A stretch of 7,045 nt of DNA, taken from Bacillota bacterium (lineage in GTDB: Bacteria > Bacillota > Dehalobacteriia > UBA4068). Below are positions 5,100-7,045 of this stretch, piece by piece (the stretch's first letter is position 1; every line of letters begins with the position of its first letter). Under the pieces are notes generated by a model. The model was not told where the DNA came from and made no database searches. It saw only the letters and a list, made by a program, of their open reading frames with translations. The stretch covers positions 1-7,045 of the forward strand of contig JAUMYD010000098.1 of NCBI GenBank assembly GCA_030528765.1. The letters run 5' to 3'. The translations under genes were made by a program, and so were the position numbers.

Positions 5100-5705
5100 A
5101 TGGAGTTTGGCTTTCAAATTCTGGAGATGCTGCAATGCCTGCGCAGTCCTTGGCTGGATTCACTGATGCTTTTTTTCACCAGCCTGGGAAATGCGGGTAT
5201 TTTATGGATTCTGCTGACGCTGGGCCTGCTTATTTATAAGCCTACACGGTGCCTGGGCCTGCTTTGCGGCCTGGCTCTGCTGCTCTCCCTTCTTTTCTGC
5301 AATTTGCTTCTGAAGCCGCTGCTGCAGCGGCCGCGCCCTTTTTCTCTGCGGGAGATGGAGCTTTTGATCGCAGCTCCGAAAGATTTTTCTTTTCCCTCCG
5401 GCCATGCAGCCTCCTCCTTTGCTTTTGCTGCCGCTTTGTATATCAGCAGGCCAAAGGCCGGTATCGCGGCACTGCTGACTGCGGCTTTGATTTCCTTTTC
5501 CCGCATTTATCTGCAGGTTCATTTCCCCGGAGATGTACTGGCTGGGGCGGTTTTGGGAGTTCTCTGCGGATATATGGCACATGTTTTGTTGAAATTTTTT
5601 GAGGATATTCATGCGAAAAGAAGAGGGGGAGGGCGCAGTGAAAAATGCCGGGCAAAAGCTGAAAATCCTTTATCTGATGAAAATTCTGCAGGAACAGACA
5701 GATGA
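5100..5705 (+). CDS. PAP2-family membrane phosphatase
   Basis: This 201-residue polytopic membrane protein belongs to the PAP2 (type 2 phosphatidic acid phosphatase) superfamily, whose bacterial members dephosphorylate undecaprenyl pyrophosphate or phospholipid precursors at the outer face of the membrane. All three catalytic motifs are intact: K72-x6-R79-P80 (KPLLQRPRP), P99-S100-G101-H102, and S134-R135-x5-H141-x3-D145 (SRIYLQVHFPGD). About five to six hydrophobic segments are visible between 20 and 165. The ATG at 5100 has GGAGGA at 5090-5095 and gives the usual clostridial beginning MEFxxxILE; an in-frame TTG at 5043 is less likely. After the last membrane segment a basic tail (about 168-201) runs 68 bases into the next gene, an unusual overlap. 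The exact lipid substrate cannot be read from the sequence. Confidence 0.92.
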   Translation: MEFGFQILEMLQCLRSPWLDSLMLFFTSLGNAGILWILLTLGLLIYKPTRCLGLLCGLALLLSLLFCNLLLKPLLQRPRPFSLREMELLIAAPKDFSFPSGHAASSFAFAAALYISRPKAGIAALLTAALISFSRIYLQVHFPGDVLAGAVLGVLCGYMAHVLLKFFEDIHAKRRGGGRSEKCRAKAENPLSDENSAGTDR

Positions 5706-6615
5706 GGAGCATAAGCTCTCTATGCCGCAGCTGATTGAAGAGCTGGCTCGCCTGGGGCTTCGGGCAGAGAGAAAAAGCATTTATGATGATCTGGAAGCCC
5801 TGCGCAGCTTTGGCCTGGATGTGGAATACAGCCCTGGCGCCGGAGGCGGGTATTATATCGCCAACCGGGCTTTCCAGCTGCCGGAGCTGAAACTGCTGGT
5901 GGACAGTGTTCTCGCCAGCAAATTTATCACCAGCAGGAAGACCAGTGAGCTTGTGGAAAAGCTGGAGAAGCTGGCCAGCGTGCATCAGGCTCGGGAGCTG
6001 AACAGACAAGTCCTTGTAAATGGCCGCAGCAAATCAATGAATGAGAGCGTATATTACAATGTAGATTCCATTCATTCTGCCATCAATCAGGATCTTCAGA
6101 TCAGCTTTCGCTATTTTGATTATACCGTGGAAAAAAGCAGGTGTTATCGGCGGAACGGCGCATGCTATGTGGTCAGCCCCCTGGCGTTGCTTTGGGAAGA
6201 GGAAAAATACTATCTGATCGCTTACGAAAGCGAAAAGGAAAAGCTGAAGCATTATCGTGTGGAGAAGATGGAGGGGATCCGGCTTTTGGATGCAGCCCGA
6301 CAGGGCCTGGATGTTTTTCCGGCGGAGGAGCTTCCCTGCTATTCGAAGAAATTCTTTTCCATGTTCGGCGGAGAAGAAAGAGAGCTCTGCCTTCGCTTTT
6401 CCAATCAGCTCGTTGGTGTTGTGCTGGATCGTTTTGGGAAGGATATCCCGCTGCTGAAGGATGGGGATTCTCATTTTCGGATCAACGTCAGCCTGCAGAT
6501 GAGCCCGCAATTCTACGGCTGGGTCTTCAGCCTGGGAAAGGGGATCAGCATCCTTTCTCCCCAGGATGTACTGGATGCGTTCCGGCAGAGGGCCAGGGAG
6601 GCAATGGATGTATAA
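5638..6615 (+). CDS. WYL-domain transcriptional regulator
   Basis: The 325-residue protein has the architecture of a DeoR/HTH_11-WYL regulator. The N-terminal winged helix (about 5-75) carries GQKLKILYLMKIL, AERKSIYDDLEALRSFGLD and the GGGYYIA wing. The WYL domain (about 140-210) has ISFRYFDY, YVVSPLALLW (W186) and YYLIAYE (Y192, L193). The C-terminal WCX domain (about 230-320) has RFSNQLVGVVLDRFGKDIPL and PQFYGWVFSLG. WYL proteins are DNA-binding regulators thought to sense ligands, in some cases nucleic acid. The GTG at 5638 has a perfect GGAGG at 5628-5632, five bases away, and fits the family's N-terminus; ATG at 5611 with GAGG at 5601-5604 is the alternative and would add nine residues. 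It overlaps the end of the PAP2 gene, so the two are probably co-transcribed. Its targets are unknown. Confidence 0.9.
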   Translation: MKNAGQKLKILYLMKILQEQTDEEHKLSMPQLIEELARLGLRAERKSIYDDLEALRSFGLDVEYSPGAGGGYYIANRAFQLPELKLLVDSVLASKFITSRKTSELVEKLEKLASVHQARELNRQVLVNGRSKSMNESVYYNVDSIHSAINQDLQISFRYFDYTVEKSRCYRRNGACYVVSPLALLWEEEKYYLIAYESEKEKLKHYRVEKMEGIRLLDAARQGLDVFPAEELPCYSKKFFSMFGGEERELCLRFSNQLVGVVLDRFGKDIPLLKDGDSHFRINVSLQMSPQFYGWVFSLGKGISILSPQDVLDAFRQRAREAMDV

Positions 6616-6667
6616 AGCTTCTTTTACCGGAAAGACTAAAGGAAACTGTTTTTTCGGGGGCTCTTTT

Positions 6668-7045
6668 ATGCGGGAAGAGAAATATACGGCAATAAAATGG
6701 ATCTGCGGCATGGGCAGGCTGTTTTCCCTCTTGTTTTTGCTCTCTGCTTTCGCTCTGGGCGTTTCGCAGCTCAATATTTTTCTGGGGCTTTCAGGGGAGG
6801 AAGAAGCACCGAAAGCAGTTTTTGCCGCCGCACTGAGTTCCCGTCAGCTGGACCGTGGACTTTTTGGCAATATCCGCATCGAAAGCCAGGAGCAGGTGAG
6901 TCTTTCCAGGGCTTTTCTGCTGATCAACGGGGAGCAATGCGGAGATTTTTCCCAGGGGCAGCTGAGCGTGCGTGTCTACCCCGGAGATGTCCTGCGGGTG
7001 GATGCGTCTGCCTATCTGCGGGAGCTGTATTTCTCTATTGTCGAG
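6668..7045 (+). CDS. Membrane-anchored extracytoplasmic protein, 3' end outside the window
   Basis: An open frame starts at ATG 6668 (GGGGG at 6656-6660, seven bases before) and is still open at the window edge after 126 codons. An N-terminal hydrophobic segment at about 11-36 (GRLFSLLFLLSAFALGVSQL within it) follows a short basic start and looks like a signal anchor or signal peptide. The remainder is polar, with alternating patterns such as SRAFLLINGEQCGDF and LSVRVYPGDVLRVDAS that suggest a beta-rich domain outside the membrane. I recall similar conserved hypothetical proteins in sporulating Firmicutes but cannot name a family. It lies 52 bases after the WYL gene with no terminator between, so it may belong to the same operon. 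Confidence 0.75.
   Translation, partial: MREEKYTAIKWICGMGRLFSLLFLLSAFALGVSQLNIFLGLSGEEEAPKAVFAAALSSRQLDRGLFGNIRIESQEQVSLSRAFLLINGEQCGDFSQGQLSVRVYPGDVLRVDASAYLRELYFSIVE

Noticed and set aside
4368..5135. Upstream part of the 483-codon minus-strand ORF, including a hydrophobic stretch encoded by the AT-rich island
   Set aside because: It is antisense to the sigma-2-like gene and to intergenic palindromes. The hydrophobic stretch is what AT-rich DNA encodes by chance. Only the part after 4367 matches a family.
1..7045. CRISPR array, insertion sequence or phage genes
   Set aside because: No regularly spaced direct repeats, transposase-like frames or terminal inverted repeats are visible anywhere in the window.

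Overview
The window looks like a chromosomal piece of an endospore-forming Firmicute, probably in the Clostridia. The main evidence is the spoIIGA-sigE pair (protease and pro-sigma-E of the mother-cell sporulation programme) and a gene for an SspF-like small acid-soluble spore protein. Base composition is close to half G+C by eye, apart from one strongly AT-rich intergenic island near 4436-4510. I cannot name the genus.

Region 1 (1-360) holds the terminator of an upstream gene, a doubtful 12-codon ORF, and a tRNA-Pro(CGG) gene on the minus strand with its own consensus promoter and terminator. Region 2 (360-1456) is a two-gene operon, trmL (tRNA wobble 2'-O-methyltransferase) and a YigZ/IMPACT-family gene, whose stop and start codons overlap. 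Region 3 (1456-1990) contains a perfect 12-bp hairpin that hides the ribosome binding site of the spore-protein gene, that gene with an unusual C-terminal extension, and a terminator that abuts a TATAAT box. Region 4 (1990-3790) is spoIIGA-sigE with an ATGA overlap and a strong terminator. spoIIGA as written is frameshifted: its N-terminal two membrane segments and the rest of the protein lie in different frames, and about 14 residues around membrane segment 3 seem to be missing.

Region 5 (3790-4650) has a broken minus-strand gene resembling DUF6933 proteins, then a divergent intergenic region with three inverted repeats and a good sigma-A promoter. Region 6 (4653-7045) runs on the plus strand: a small protein resembling sigma-factor region 2 alone, a PAP2-family membrane phosphatase, a WYL-domain transcriptional regulator, and the start of a membrane-anchored protein that leaves the window.

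Together the genes cover tRNA supply and modification, sporulation, and a possible envelope or regulatory module (sigma-2-like protein, PAP2, WYL). The most interesting points are the split spoIIGA beside a sigE that keeps its pro-sequence, the stand-alone sigma region 2 protein, and the hairpin over the spore-protein ribosome binding site. Two frame breaks within 7 kb also raise the possibility of sequence errors, at least for the homopolymer-associated one.
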